A stretch of 64,000 bases of DNA from Pseudomonas sp. TH43 (GCF_016650635.1 NZ_JAEKFI010000003.1:1054001-1118000); one strand, 5' to 3'. Positions 17,527-26,448 are shown, counted from the first letter of the stretch. The notes: generated by a model from the sequence alone, not told the origin. Numbers and translations: made by a program.

Positions 17527-18936
17527 TTAAAGCGGCTTGCCGCGGTTGCCATGCTGGCTGACAAAGGCTTGCACGGCTTTCAGCTCGTTTGGCAGAACGG
17601 TGCAACGCTCATTTCGCTCAAACAAATCAGAAAGATGTGCAGGTAGTTCGAGAGCTTTTCCTACACCGGCTTTTTCCACCGCGTCCGGGAATTTGACCGG
17701 GTGGGCCGTACCGAGGATCACCATCGGGATGTCCAGGCTGCGACGGCATTCGCGTGCAGCTTTAACGCCGATGGCGGTGTGCGGGTCCAACACTTCGCCG
17801 GTCTGCTCGTAGACTTCGGCGATGGTTTCGCAGGTTTGCGCATCGTCCACGGCCAGCGAGTCGAACAGTTTGCGCGCTTCGGTCCAGCGCTCCTGCTCGA
17901 CGCTGAAGCTGCCGTCCTTCTTGAACGAGTCCATCAGGCCGGCAATCGCCGCACCGTTGCGACCGTGCAGGTCGAACAGCAGACGTTCGAAGTTCGACGA
18001 CACCATGATGTCCATCGACGGCGACAGCGTGGCATGCAGGGTTTCCTTGACGTACTGGTTGCCGCTCATGAAGCGGTGCAGGATGTCGTTGCGGTTGGTG
18101 GCGACGATCAACTGGTTGATCGGCAGGCCCATGTTGCGCGCCAGGTAACCGGCGAAGATGTCGCCGAAGTTGCCGGTCGGCACCGAGAACGATACCGAAC
18201 GCGCCGGGCCGCCCAACTGCAGCGCTGCGTGGAAGTAGTAAACGATCTGGGCCATGATCCGCGCCCAGTTGATCGAGTTCACCGCCACCAGACGCGTGCC
18301 TTTGAGGAAGCTTTGGTCGGCGAAGCTCGCCTTGACCATTTCCTGGCAGTCATCGAAGTTGCCTTCGATGGCGATGTTGTGGATGTTCTCGCCGAAAATC
18401 GTGGTCATCTGGCGACGCTGCACTTCGGACACACGGTTGTGCGGGTGCAGGATGAAGATGTCGACATTTTCGCAGTGCTTGCAGCCTTCGATGGCGGCCG
18501 AACCGGTATCACCGGAGGTGGCGCCGACGATGACAACGCGCTCGCCGCGTTTTTCCAGCACGTAGTCGAGCAAACGACCGAGCAGTTGCAGGGCGAAGTC
18601 CTTGAACGCCAGGGTCGGGCCGTGGAACAGCTCCAGCACCCATTCATTGCCGTTCAACTGACGCAGCGGCGCGACGGCACTGTGGGCGAACACGCCGTAG
18701 GTTTCTTCAAGAATCTTTTTGAAATCGGCGTCAGGGATGCTGCCGGTCACAAACGGGCGCATGACGCGGAAGGCCAGCTCGTGATACGGCAGGCCGGCCC
18801 ACGAAGCGATTTCTTCCTGGGTGAAACGTGGCAGGTTTTCCGGGACGTACAGACCGCCGTCGGTCGCCAGACCAGCCAGCAGGACGTCTTCGAAATTCAG
18901 GGCCGGTGCCTGGCCGCGGGTACTGATATAACGCAT
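17527..18936 (-). CDS. thrC: Threonine synthase
   Basis: PLP enzyme converting O-phosphohomoserine to threonine; cytoplasmic. 469 residues, the long gamma-proteobacterial form. It begins MRYISTRGQAPALNFEDVLL. The PLP-binding lysine is Lys112 in PTLAFKDFA, and the phosphate-binding loop is VGATSGDTGSAAIEG. It lies downstream of hom on the same strand, the usual Pseudomonas hom-thrC arrangement, with 109 bases between them. An intrinsic terminator follows, so it ends the transcript. Confidence 0.96.
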   Translation of the reverse strand: MRYISTRGQAPALNFEDVLLAGLATDGGLYVPENLPRFTQEEIASWAGLPYHELAFRVMRPFVTGSIPDADFKKILEETYGVFAHSAVAPLRQLNGNEWVLELFHGPTLAFKDFALQLLGRLLDYVLEKRGERVVIVGATSGDTGSAAIEGCKHCENVDIFILHPHNRVSEVQRRQMTTIFGENIHNIAIEGNFDDCQEMVKASFADQSFLKGTRLVAVNSINWARIMAQIVYYFHAALQLGGPARSVSFSVPTGNFGDIFAGYLARNMGLPINQLIVATNRNDILHRFMSGNQYVKETLHATLSPSMDIMVSSNFERLLFDLHGRNGAAIAGLMDSFKKDGSFSVEQERWTEARKLFDSLAVDDAQTCETIAEVYEQTGEVLDPHTAIGVKAARECRRSLDIPMVILGTAHPVKFPDAVEKAGVGKALELPAHLSDLFERNERCTVLPNELKAVQAFVSQHGNRGKPL

Positions 18937-18977
18937 GTTTTCAAACCTTCGGTTTGAGCTTCAAGCTACGAGCTACA

Positions 18978-19037
18978 AGCTGCAAGTAAAAGCCAGACTG
19001 CTTTTCTCTTGCCGCTTACCGCTCGAAGCTTGCAGCT
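18978..19037. repeat. Imperfect hairpin between hom and thrC
   Basis: AGCTGCAAG (18978-18986) pairs with CTTGCAGCT (19029-19037). The left side also carries near-repeats of GAGCTACAAGCT. This GCTTGCAGCT-type sequence often occurs between pseudomonad genes. It lies inside the hom-thrC transcript. Confidence 0.5.
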
Positions 19038-19045
19038 GCTTCTGT

Positions 19046-20350
19046 TTAGTTCAGGTGCTCGACGCGGATCCGCACAACCGGACCATTGACGCCGGCCAGG
19101 GCTTCCAGAGCGGTGATTGCATCGTTGATGCGCTGCTCGACCACGCGGTGGGTCAGCAGGATCATCGGCACCAGACCGTCGTGTTCCTCGACTTCCTTCT
19201 GCATGATCGACTCGATGTTGATGCCGCGCTCCGAGAGGATGCTCGCCACCTGAGCCAGTACGCCCGGATGATCCTTGGCCTGAATGCGCAGGTAGTAAGC
19301 GCTTTCGCAGGCTTCGATCGGCAGGATCGGATGGGCCGACAGCGAGTCTGGCTGGAAGGCCAGGTGCGGCACACGGTTCTCCGGATCGGAGGTCATGGCG
19401 CGAACCACGTCGACCAGATCGGCGATCACCGACGAAGCGGTAGGCTCCATGCCAGCGCCGGCGCCGTAGAACAGCGTCGAACCGGCGGCGTCACCGTTGA
19501 CCATCACCGCGTTCATCACGCCGTTGACGTTGGCGATCAGACGATCGGCCGGGATCAGCGTCGGGTGCACGCGCAACTCGATGCCGGCAGGCGTACTGCG
19601 CGCCACACCAAGGTGCTTGATGCGATAGCCCAGCGCTTCGGCATAGTTGACGTCAGCGGTGGTCAGCTTGGTGATGCCTTCGGTGTAAGCCTTGTCGAAT
19701 TGCAGCGGAATACCGAACGCAATGGACGCCAGAATCGTCAGTTTGTGCGCGGCATCGATGCCTTCAACGTCGAAGGTCGGATCGGCTTCGGCGTAACCCA
19801 GCGCTTGCGCTTCGGCCAGCACGTCTTCAAACGTACGGCCCTTCTCGCGCATTTCGGTGAGGATGAAGTTGCCGGTGCCGTTGATGATCCCGGCCACCCA
19901 GTTGATGCGGTTGGCAGACAGACCTTCACGGATCGCCTTGATCACCGGAATGCCACCGGCCACAGCCGCTTCAAACGCCACGATCACGCCTTTCTCGCGT
20001 GCCTTGGCGAAAATTTCATTACCGTGAACGGCAATCAGAGCCTTGTTCGCGGTGACCACATGCTTGCCATTCTCGATGGCCTTGAGTACCAGCTCGCGGG
20101 CAACGGTGTAGCCGCCCATCAGCTCTATGACGATGTCGATCTCAGGGTTTGTGGCCACTTCGAAGACATCGTTGGTAATCGCAATACCGGTCGTCTGGAA
20201 CTGAGGCTTTGGCGTGCGCATGGCAATTTGTGCCACTTCGATCCCACGCCCGGCACGACGAGCAATTTCCTCGGCGTTGCGCTGAAGTACGTTGAAGGTA
20301 CCGCCACCGACGGTCCCTAACCCACAGATGCCTACTTTGACCGGATTCAC
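19046..20350 (-). CDS. hom: Homoserine dehydrogenase
   Basis: NAD(P)H-dependent reduction of aspartate semialdehyde to homoserine, the branch step to threonine and methionine. 434 residues, the monofunctional type with a C-terminal ACT domain. The nucleotide-binding motif GLGTVGGGTFN is at the start, the catalytic-domain stretch EADPTFDVEGIDAAHK follows, and the ACT region begins YYLRIQAKDHPGVLAQVAS near residue 350. It is followed by thrC and preceded by dsbC. Two tandem hairpins lie just upstream of its start, which could terminate read-through from dsbC. Feedback inhibition by threonine through the ACT domain is typical of the family. Confidence 0.96.
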   Translation of the reverse strand: MNPVKVGICGLGTVGGGTFNVLQRNAEEIARRAGRGIEVAQIAMRTPKPQFQTTGIAITNDVFEVATNPEIDIVIELMGGYTVARELVLKAIENGKHVVTANKALIAVHGNEIFAKAREKGVIVAFEAAVAGGIPVIKAIREGLSANRINWVAGIINGTGNFILTEMREKGRTFEDVLAEAQALGYAEADPTFDVEGIDAAHKLTILASIAFGIPLQFDKAYTEGITKLTTADVNYAEALGYRIKHLGVARSTPAGIELRVHPTLIPADRLIANVNGVMNAVMVNGDAAGSTLFYGAGAGMEPTASSVIADLVDVVRAMTSDPENRVPHLAFQPDSLSAHPILPIEACESAYYLRIQAKDHPGVLAQVASILSERGINIESIMQKEVEEHDGLVPMILLTHRVVEQRINDAITALEALAGVNGPVVRIRVEHLN

Positions 20351-20369
20351 TGTGAACTCCCCATAAAAC

Positions 20370-20413
20370 GGCCGACGCAGGGTCGGCCGGAAAACAACCG
20401 CGTGCTCGCGGTT
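20370..20413 (-). terminator. Two tandem hairpins between dsbC and hom
   Basis: On the minus strand, AACCGCG/CGCGGTT (20396-20413) is followed by GTTTTCC, and GGCCGAC/GTCGGCC (20370-20388) is followed by GTTTTATG. Both look like small intrinsic terminators; the second ends about 20 bases before the hom start. Confidence 0.6.
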
Positions 20414-20481
20414 CTCTATTAATGGCCCGGCAATGCTGCTGCCGAGCCATGATCGTCAAAGGTTGACCGTGACGATGCGAA

Positions 20482-21213
20482 TTACTTCGCGCCCAGCGCC
20501 AGTTTGGCGACTTGTGGCGCAGGCTGGTAGCCCGGAATGACTTGTCCGTCGGCCAAAACGATGGCCGGTGTGCCGTTCACGCCGATCGACTGACCGAGGG
20601 CGAACTGTTTGGAAACCGGGTTCTCGCACTTGGCGGCCTTGATTTCCTTGCCATCGACCATTTTGTCCATGGCGGCTTTCTTGTCTTTCGAGCACCACAC
20701 GGCTTGCAGTTGTTCGTCACCCGGCGAGCCGAGGCCTTGGCGCGGGAACGCTACATAACGCACTTCGATGCCGCGCTTGTTCAGCTCAGGCACTTCGGCG
20801 TGCAGCTTGTGGCAGTACGGGCATGTGGTGTCGGTGAACACGGTGATGTGCGATTTGGTCTCGCCGATAGCCGGGTAGACCACGGTTTCGGCGACCGGAA
20901 TGGCGTTGACCAGTTTGGAGACGCCCAGGCGTTCGGTCTTCTCGGTCAGGTTGACCGGTTTGCCGTCCTTGAGCTGGAACAGGTAGCCCTGAACGATGTA
21001 CTGGCCATCGGCGCTGGCGTAGAGCACGCGGCTGCCTTTAAGTTTGACTTCGTACATGCCTGGCAGCGGACTGGCGGTGATGGTCTCTACCGGGACTTCG
21101 AGCTGGAGGTTTTCCAGGCTTTTACGAATGGCTTTGTCGGCCGCGTCATCGGCGACGGCAAAGGTGCTGACCAACGCAATGGCTGCGGCGGCGAAAATCT
21201 GGGTCAGACGCAT
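20482..21213 (-). CDS. dsbC: Thiol:disulfide interchange protein DsbC
   Basis: Periplasmic disulfide isomerase, 243 residues from the ATG at 21213. The signal peptide runs MRLTQIFAAAAIALVSTFAVA. A dimerisation domain follows, then the thioredoxin fold with active site Cys131-Pro-Tyr-Cys134. A second cysteine pair (WCSKDKK and KCENP) matches the structural disulfide of DsbC. An upstream in-frame start would place 29 unrelated residues before the signal peptide. It sits between xerD and hom, the order familiar from pseudomonads and Enterobacteria (xerD-dsbC-recJ). Kept reduced by DsbD in the known pathway. Confidence 0.95.
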   Translation of the reverse strand: MRLTQIFAAAAIALVSTFAVADDAADKAIRKSLENLQLEVPVETITASPLPGMYEVKLKGSRVLYASADGQYIVQGYLFQLKDGKPVNLTEKTERLGVSKLVNAIPVAETVVYPAIGETKSHITVFTDTTCPYCHKLHAEVPELNKRGIEVRYVAFPRQGLGSPGDEQLQAVWCSKDKKAAMDKMVDGKEIKAAKCENPVSKQFALGQSIGVNGTPAIVLADGQVIPGYQPAPQVAKLALGAK

Positions 21214-21419
21214 GAGAACTCCTGAAGGCGGACAAATGAAACGGTCAGAACGCCCGTGTCGAAACACCGGGTCACAACCGTCCATCGTGCAAACCGGCAA
21301 AGCCTAACACATAAGGTCACGGTGGCCGAATGCGCCTGTCGCCATACATTCATGTGTAACTGACACAGCTTCATGCTTGTACAACTGACCCACAACCATA
21401 TGTGGCTGACACACATTAT

Positions 21420-21553
21420 TGTGGCGAGGGGATTTATCCCCGCTGGGTTGCGAAGCAGCCCTAAAACCATCCATCGCGATCTTTCACGCAAAACCGAGCC
21501 AGCCGGGTTTGCGACTGCTGCGCAGCCGAACGGGGATAAATCCCCTCGCCACA
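21420..21553. repeat. Composite REP (GGCGAGGGGATTTATCCCC type)
   Basis: TGTGGCGAGGGGATTTATCC at the left is mirrored by GGATAAATCCCCTCGCCACA at the right, with a second nested pair (GGGTTGCGAAGCAGCC and GACTGCTGCGCAGCC) between them. Confidence 0.82.
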
Positions 21554-21580
21554 GGTTAGTGTTCCAACATTAGAGACGTG

Positions 21581-21697
21581 TCAGCCGCGCGGGTTGTGTT
21601 TGGCGTGCAGCTCTTGCAGGCGGGCGCGGGCGACGCGGGTGTAGATTTGCGTGGTGGAGAGGTCGCTGTGGCCGAGCAGCATCTGCACCACGCGCAA
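21581..21697 (-). pseudogene. xerD 3'-end relic (last 38 codons)
   Basis: Read on the minus strand it encodes [20 protein letters not shown] and then [18 protein letters not shown] followed by TGA. It matches the final 38 residues of the intact XerD with three substitutions (Arg for His, Glu for Asp, Asn for His) and about eleven base differences, most of them silent. It includes the catalytic His and Tyr codons but has no start and no upstream domain, so it cannot be functional. Similarity to xerD stops abruptly at 21697. Confidence 0.88.
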
Positions 21698-21746
21698 CGC
21701 ACTGCCTCTGCAACTGCTACACCCATATGTGACTGACACACATTAT

Positions 21747-21776
21747 TGTGGTGAGGGGATTTATCCCCTCACCACA
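21747..21776. repeat. Minimal REP palindrome
   Basis: TGTGGTGAGGGG and CCCCTCACCACA form a perfect palindrome around ATTTAT, 29 bases after the xerD stop; it may terminate xerD. Confidence 0.82.
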
Positions 21777-21804
21777 GGTCAGCATTCCAGCAATGGTGGA
21801 TGTG

Positions 21805-22701
21805 TTAGCCGCGCGGGTGATGTTTGGCGTGCAGGTCTTGCAGGCGTGCGCGGGCGACGTGGGTGTAGATCTGGGTGGTCGACAGGTCGCTGTGACCGAG
21901 CAGCATCTGCACCACGCGCAAATCGGCGCCATGGTTGAGCAGGTGCGTGGCGAACGCGTGACGCAAGGTATGCGGCGACAGCGACTTGCCGATTCCGGCG
22001 ACCTTGGCCTGATGCTTGATCCGGTGCCAGAAGGTTTGGCGGGTCATCTGCTCGCCACGCTGGCTGGGGAACAGCACATCGCTGGGACGGCCGCCAAGCA
22101 GTTCACCACGGCCATCGCGCATGTAACGCTCGATCCAGACGATCGCCTCCTCGCCCATCGGCACCAAGCGCTCTTTACTGCCCTTGCCCATCACCCTTAA
22201 TACACCCTGACGCAGGTTGACCTGCTCCAGTGTCAGGCTGATCAGCTCGGTCACCCGCAGCCCGCAGGCGTAAAGCACTTCGAGCATGGCGCGGTCACGC
22301 TGGCCGATGGCGTCGCTCAGATCCGGCGCCTTCAACAGCGCTTCAACGTCGGCTTCCGACAGGGATTTGGGCAACGGCCTACCCAGTTGCGGCATGTCGA
22401 CGCGCAAGGTCGGGTCGACGCTGATGATCTTTTCCCGCAGCAGATAACGATAAAAGCCACGCACACCGGAGAGAAATCGCGCCGTGGAGCGCGGTTTGTA
22501 GTTCTGCTCAAGGCGCCATGACAGGTGATCGAGGATCAGCTCGCGGCCGGCGTTGACCAGCTCAAGGTCCTTCTCCCGCAACCAGCCATTGAACAAGGCC
22601 AGATCGCTGCGATAGGCGTCGCGAGTGTTGTCGGACAGGCCTTTCTCCAGCCATAGAGCGTCGAGAAATTGGTCAATCAGCGGGTGGTCGATAGCTGGCA
22701 T
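21805..22701 (-). CDS. xerD: Tyrosine recombinase XerD
   Basis: Site-specific recombinase that resolves chromosome dimers at dif together with XerC and FtsK. 298 residues, the same length as E. coli XerD. An N-terminal core-binding domain covers about 1-105. The catalytic set is complete: Arg149 in ACGLRVTELI, Lys173 in GKGSKER, His244 and Arg247 in SPHTLRHAFATH, His270 in LLGHSD, and nucleophile Tyr279 in QIYTHV. The neighbour dsbC supports XerD rather than XerC. A partial second copy of its 3' end lies 107 bases downstream. Confidence 0.96.
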   Translation of the reverse strand: MPAIDHPLIDQFLDALWLEKGLSDNTRDAYRSDLALFNGWLREKDLELVNAGRELILDHLSWRLEQNYKPRSTARFLSGVRGFYRYLLREKIISVDPTLRVDMPQLGRPLPKSLSEADVEALLKAPDLSDAIGQRDRAMLEVLYACGLRVTELISLTLEQVNLRQGVLRVMGKGSKERLVPMGEEAIVWIERYMRDGRGELLGGRPSDVLFPSQRGEQMTRQTFWHRIKHQAKVAGIGKSLSPHTLRHAFATHLLNHGADLRVVQMLLGHSDLSTTQIYTHVARARLQDLHAKHHPRG

Positions 22702-22809
22702 GGGGACTCAAGACACGCAGGCACAAGCACGGCGCGCAAATTTGAAGTGAACGTTAGAAATGGCCGCTAGTCTTTCATAGCCCGCTATTTCAAGGAACAG
22801 GGAGCATCA

Positions 22810-24618
22810 ATGAACGAGCAGCAAATTCTTTTGGCATTTGGCGCCATTGGCGTGGCGGCGCTGGGCTGCCAATGGTTGGCCTGGCGCTTGAAGCTGCCAG
22901 CCATCCTGTTTCTGTTGCTGACCGGGATTCTCGCAGGCCCGGTGCTGGGCTGGCTCGATCCGCAGGAAATGTTCGGGCCACTGCTGATGCCGTTGGTATC
23001 ACTGGCCGTGGCGCTGATTCTGTTCGAGGGCAGCCTGACCCTGCACCTGTCGGAGTGGAAGGAGATTGGCAGCGTTGTTCATCGATTGGTGACCATTGGC
23101 GCGATCTCGACCTGGATCGTCATCGCAGTCGCCACGCATTATTTACTCGGCTTCGACTGGATGTTGGCCATCCTTTTCGGCAGCTTGACGCTGGTCACCG
23201 GGCCGACAGTGATCGTGCCCATGCTGCGCGTGGTGCGACCGAAGGCCTCGATCGCCAATATTCTGCGCTGGGAAGGCATCGTCATCGACCCGATCGGCGC
23301 CCTCCTCGCTGTCGTGGTTTACAGCTTCATCATTGCCAGCGCTGAAGGCCATGGCCTCAAGCAAAGCCTGTTGACCTTCGGCGGCGTGATCGTGTGTGGC
23401 GCCGCGTTCGGCATTGTCGGCGGCTGGCTGCTCGGCACGGTGATTCGCCGTCAGTGGCTGCCGGAGTACCTGCATAACCTCGCCTCGCTGGCGGCGGTGC
23501 TGGGTATTTTCATCGCGTCCAATGAGGTCATGCACGAGTCCGGATTGTTGGCGGTGACGCTGATGGGCATGTGGCTGGCCAACATGAAAGGTGTGGATGT
23601 GCGGCACATCCTGCACTTCAAGGAAAACCTCAGTGTCTTGCTGATTTCCGGGCTGTTCATTCTGTTGGCGGCGCGGTTGGATCTGAACGCGCTGATCGGC
23701 CTGGGTCCACTGGTGTTGATTCTGTTGTTGGTGATTCAACTGATCGCCCGACCGCTGAACGTCCTGTTGAGCACCGCGGGTTCCAGCCTGAGTTGGCGTG
23801 AGCGTGCCTTGCTGTGCTGGATCGCACCTCGGGGGATTGTTGCGGCCGCGGTGTCGGCCATTTTTGCCATTCGCCTGGATGAGGCCGGCCATGAAGGTGC
23901 GCTGTTGCTGGTGCCGCTGACCTTTGCGGTGATCATCGGTACCGTGGTGCTGCAAAGTGCTACCGCGCGGCCGCTGGCACGATTGCTCAAAGTTGCCGAA
24001 CCTGCGCCAAGCGGTTTCCTGATCGTCGGAGCCAACGCACCTTCACGCTTGCTCGGCAAGTCGCTGCAGCAATTGGGCAGCCGCGTGCTGCTGACCGATT
24101 CAAGCTGGGAAAACATTCGCGCGGCGCGTATGGAAGGGCTACCGACCTATTTCGGCAACCCGGCTTCGCAACATGCCGACGCGCATCTGGATCTGGTCGG
24201 GCTGGGGCATCTGCTGGCGCTGTCGCCGTCGGGTGAGCTCAATACACTGGCGGCGATGCGCTTTCGCCATGACTTCGGTCATCAACGCCTGTTCGGGCTG
24301 GCGAGCGGTCAGGAAAGCCGTCGTAGCGACAAACACCGCGCAAGTCTTGAGCATCGCGGCAATCAGTTGGGCAGCGAGGCGTTCACTTACGCGAAACTGG
24401 CCAGTCAGATGGGCCAAGGGGCCGAGCTATACAGCACGACGCTGACGGATGGCTTTGGTTGGGAAGACTACTGCGCGCTGCATGGCAATCGGGCGACCCT
24501 GCTGTTCATGCGCGATGACAGTGGCTGGGTGCATGTGGTGACGCCGGAAACTACGTTGAAGCCCGGATCGGGGTGGACGTTGCTGGCGTTGATACAACCG
24601 GAGACTTCCAGCGCCTGA
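22810..24618 (+). CDS. CPA1-family cation:proton antiporter (NhaP type)
   Basis: Na+(K+)/H+ exchanger of the inner membrane, 602 residues. About twelve membrane spans occupy residues 5-390, with family motifs FEGSLTL, TGPTVIVPMLRVVRP and WEGIVIDPIGALLAV, the last containing the conserved acidic ion-binding Asp. From about 395 on, a soluble part begins GFLIVGANAPSRLLGKSLQQLGSRVLLTDS, which looks like a TrkA-N/RCK-type nucleotide-binding regulatory domain. CAGGGAG precedes the ATG. It is divergent from xerD and convergent with a thioesterase gene across a REP pair. Ion preference cannot be read. Confidence 0.9.
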   Translation: MNEQQILLAFGAIGVAALGCQWLAWRLKLPAILFLLLTGILAGPVLGWLDPQEMFGPLLMPLVSLAVALILFEGSLTLHLSEWKEIGSVVHRLVTIGAISTWIVIAVATHYLLGFDWMLAILFGSLTLVTGPTVIVPMLRVVRPKASIANILRWEGIVIDPIGALLAVVVYSFIIASAEGHGLKQSLLTFGGVIVCGAAFGIVGGWLLGTVIRRQWLPEYLHNLASLAAVLGIFIASNEVMHESGLLAVTLMGMWLANMKGVDVRHILHFKENLSVLLISGLFILLAARLDLNALIGLGPLVLILLLVIQLIARPLNVLLSTAGSSLSWRERALLCWIAPRGIVAAAVSAIFAIRLDEAGHEGALLLVPLTFAVIIGTVVLQSATARPLARLLKVAEPAPSGFLIVGANAPSRLLGKSLQQLGSRVLLTDSSWENIRAARMEGLPTYFGNPASQHADAHLDLVGLGHLLALSPSGELNTLAAMRFRHDFGHQRLFGLASGQESRRSDKHRASLEHRGNQLGSEAFTYAKLASQMGQGAELYSTTLTDGFGWEDYCALHGNRATLLFMRDDSGWVHVVTPETTLKPGSGWTLLALIQPETSSA

Positions 24619-24626
24619 CAGGACGA

Positions 24627-24715
24627 TTCGCGAGCAGGCTCGCTCCCACAGTGATCGGGGTGAACACAACATTTGTGTCCGGCACAAAACCTGTGGGAGC
24701 GAGCCTGCTCGCGAA
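24627..24715. repeat. Inverted REP pair (GAGCAGGCTC type)
   Basis: TTCGCGAGCAGGCTCGCTCC and its reverse complement around a loop of about 45 bases, between convergent genes. Confidence 0.88.
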
Positions 24716-24735
24716 GGGCGCTACCCGGATTCAGA

Positions 24736-25149
24736 TCAGGCAGCAAAACCCGGGAGCACCGGCACTGGACGCTTATCGTCGTCAATCGCGACAAAGCTGA
24801 ACTGACCGTGGATAGCCTTCTCGCGGCCATCGCAACTCATGCTTTCAACAAACACTTCCACCTCGACCTTGAGGCTGGTGTTGCCGACCTTGATCACTTT
24901 GCCTACCAGCTCGACGATCGAGCCGGCCGGAATCGCGTGGTTGAAGTCGATGCGATCGGTGGACACGGTCACCAGCGGCAAACGGCAGAAGCGTGTGGCG
25001 GTGATGAAGGAGACTTCATCCATCCATGCCAGCGCAGTGCCGCCGAACAGGGTGTTGTGGTGGTTGGTGGTCGGCGGGAAGACGGCTTTGGTGACGCGCG
25101 TTACCGAGAGTTCGGTACGGCGTTCGATTTCCTGGTCGCGGGTAGACAT
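24736..25149 (-). CDS. Hotdog-fold acyl-CoA thioesterase (YciA-like)
   Basis: Hydrolyses acyl-CoA thioesters; 137 residues, a single hotdog domain. The active-site region reads TTNHHNTLFGGTALAWMDEV near 31-50, and the central helix is followed by FCRLPLVTVSTDRIDFNHAI. A C-terminal stretch CDGREKAIHGQFSFVAIDDD is typical of the YciA/BACH group. The ATG at 25149 gives the family-typical start MSTRDQEIERR; an ATG 30 bases upstream is possible. It is transcribed alone. Chain-length preference is unknown. Confidence 0.87.
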   Translation of the reverse strand: MSTRDQEIERRTELSVTRVTKAVFPPTTNHHNTLFGGTALAWMDEVSFITATRFCRLPLVTVSTDRIDFNHAIPAGSIVELVGKVIKVGNTSLKVEVEVFVESMSCDGREKAIHGQFSFVAIDDDKRPVPVLPGFAA

Positions 25150-25251
25150 GGGAGATGACTCGTAAAGAGCAGACAGCAAATCGAAAACAAGATCAAAAGA
25201 TCGCAGCCTTCGGCAGCTCCTACAGGATAAGGGCAGTTAAATTCAGGCAAC

Positions 25252-25279
25252 AAAAAAGCAGCCCGTAGGCTGCTTTTTT
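25252..25279. terminator. Intrinsic terminator of the rpsP-rimM-trmD-rplS operon
   Basis: AAAAAAGCAGCC and GGCTGCTTTTTT form a perfect stem with a CGTA loop, nineteen bases beyond the rplS stop. A on one side and T on the other make it usable in both directions. Confidence 0.93.
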
Positions 25280-25297
25280 CTGCATCGGAAGCTGGAC

Positions 25298-25648
25298 TTA
25301 AGCCAGTTTTTCCTTGATGCGAGCTGCTTTACCCGACAGGTCGCGCAGGTAGTACAGCTTGGCTTTACGTACGTCACCGCGACGTTTAACAGCCATGCTG
25401 TCGATCTGCGGGGAGTAGGTCTGGAAAGTACGTTCTACGCCAACACCGTTGGAGATTTTACGAACGGTGAACGCACTGTTCACGCCGCGGTTACGCTTGG
25501 CGATTACAACGCCTTCGAACGCTTGCAGACGGGAACGATCGCCTTCCTTCACTTTCACCTGAACGACAATAGTGTCGCCTGGGGCGAAGGTAGGGATTTC
25601 TTTGGTCATCTGCTCTGCTTCGAGTGCAAGGATGATTTTGTTGGTCAT
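25298..25648 (-). CDS. rplS: 50S ribosomal protein L19
   Basis: Large-subunit protein at the 30S-50S interface. 116 residues, standard length, with the signatures [19 protein letters not shown] and [17 protein letters not shown], and the C-terminal [14 protein letters not shown]. It is the last gene of the conserved rpsP-rimM-trmD-rplS operon and ends at a strong terminator. Confidence 0.97.
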
Positions 25649-25693
25649 GCTGTGCTCCTAAGGTAAATCAACTGATCTACCATCGATACGTTG

Positions 25694-26446
25694 TTAACTA
25701 TCGTCCCGCTCGCGGATGTATTCCTCGAGCAGCTTCTTCTCTTCTCCAGAAAGCGAGCGGCTTTCCAGAAGATCGGCGCGTCGTTCATAGGTCCTACCAA
25801 GGGACTGCTGTAAACGCCAACGCCGGATATGCGCGTGATTGCCACTTAGCAACACGTCGGGAACACGCTGATCCGCATACACCTCAGGTCGGGTGTAGTG
25901 CGGGCAATCCAGCAGACCATCCGTAAAGGAATCTTCCTCAGCGGAATCCGCATGCCCTAAAGCTCCAGGCAGCAGTCGTGTAACCGCATCGATCAGGACC
26001 ATGGCCGGCAGCTCGCCGCCAGACAGTACATAGTCGCCAATCGACCACTCTTCATCGACATGAGCTTCAATAAAACGCTCGTCAATGCCTTCATAGCGGC
26101 CGGCAATCAGGATCAATGCATCCGATTGTGCCAACTCGCGTACCGCCGACTGAGTCAGTTGACGGCCTTGGGGGGACAGGTAAATCACCTTCGCCGCCTC
26201 CCCGGCTGCTGCCTTGGCCTGAACCAGAGCATCTTCCAGGGGCTTGATCTTCATCACCATGCCCGGACCACCGCCAAACGGGCGATCGTCCACAGTGTGA
26301 TGCCGATCCGTCGTGTAATCCCGCGGGTTCCAACAGGTCAGCTGCAAGAGCCCCTGTTTGACCGCTCGACTGGTGATGCCGTAGTCGCCGATGGCGGAAA
26401 ACATCTCGGGAAACAAACTGATCACTTCTACGCGCAAGTTAGCCAC
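25694..26446 (-). CDS. trmD: tRNA (guanine-37-N1)-methyltransferase
   Basis: SAM-dependent enzyme making m1G37 in tRNAs that read CUN, CCN and CGG codons; a SPOUT-class trefoil-knot dimer. 250 residues. Motifs are [20 protein letters not shown] at the start, [13 protein letters not shown], the knot segments [10 protein letters not shown] and [12 protein letters not shown], and the C-terminal [18 protein letters not shown]. The start is GTG at 26446, two bases after the rimM stop codon; upstream in-frame codons lie inside rimM and do not look like TrmD. Confidence 0.95.
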   Translation of the reverse strand: MANLRVEVISLFPEMFSAIGDYGITSRAVKQGLLQLTCWNPRDYTTDRHHTVDDRPFGGGPGMVMKIKPLEDALVQAKAAAGEAAKVIYLSPQGRQLTQSAVRELAQSDALILIAGRYEGIDERFIEAHVDEEWSIGDYVLSGGELPAMVLIDAVTRLLPGALGHADSAEEDSFTDGLLDCPHYTRPEVYADQRVPDVLLSGNHAHIRRWRLQQSLGRTYERRADLLESRSLSGEEKKLLEEYIRERDDS

Positions 26447-26448
26447 GC

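Larger units (their letters stand above)
21214..21804. other. Repeat-filled region between dsbC and xerD
   Basis: About 590 bases without a gene. It holds a tandem duplication of the xerD tail region (see the xerD-like relic at 21581-21697), a large REP composite and a minimal REP. Four copies of a motif close to TGTGACTGACACA occur near 21355, 21380, 21400 and 21728. Confidence 0.8.
21396..21804. repeat. Tandem near-duplicate units downstream of xerD
   Basis: Unit 1 starts at 21396 and unit 2 at 21723 with CCATATGTG(G/A)CTGACACA, then CATTATTGTGG(C/T)GAGGGG. Both contain a GGGGATTTATCCCC REP, then CACAGGT(T/C)AG, and run into xerD 3'-end sequence (21581 in unit 1, 21805 in unit 2). Unit 1 carries about 100 extra bases inside its REP. 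Confidence 0.82.

Noticed and set aside
17701..18957. 418-codon plus-strand frame opposite thrC
   Set aside because: Shadow of thrC.
21556..21741. 61- and 71-codon Cys/Arg-rich frames near the xerD relic
   Set aside because: They read the relic and REP sequence in the wrong frame; the sensible frame is the xerD tail.
21396..21804. CRISPR-like array because of repeated palindromes near xerD
   Set aside because: Only two units of unequal length, and the palindromes are REPs; no spacer pattern or cas gene.
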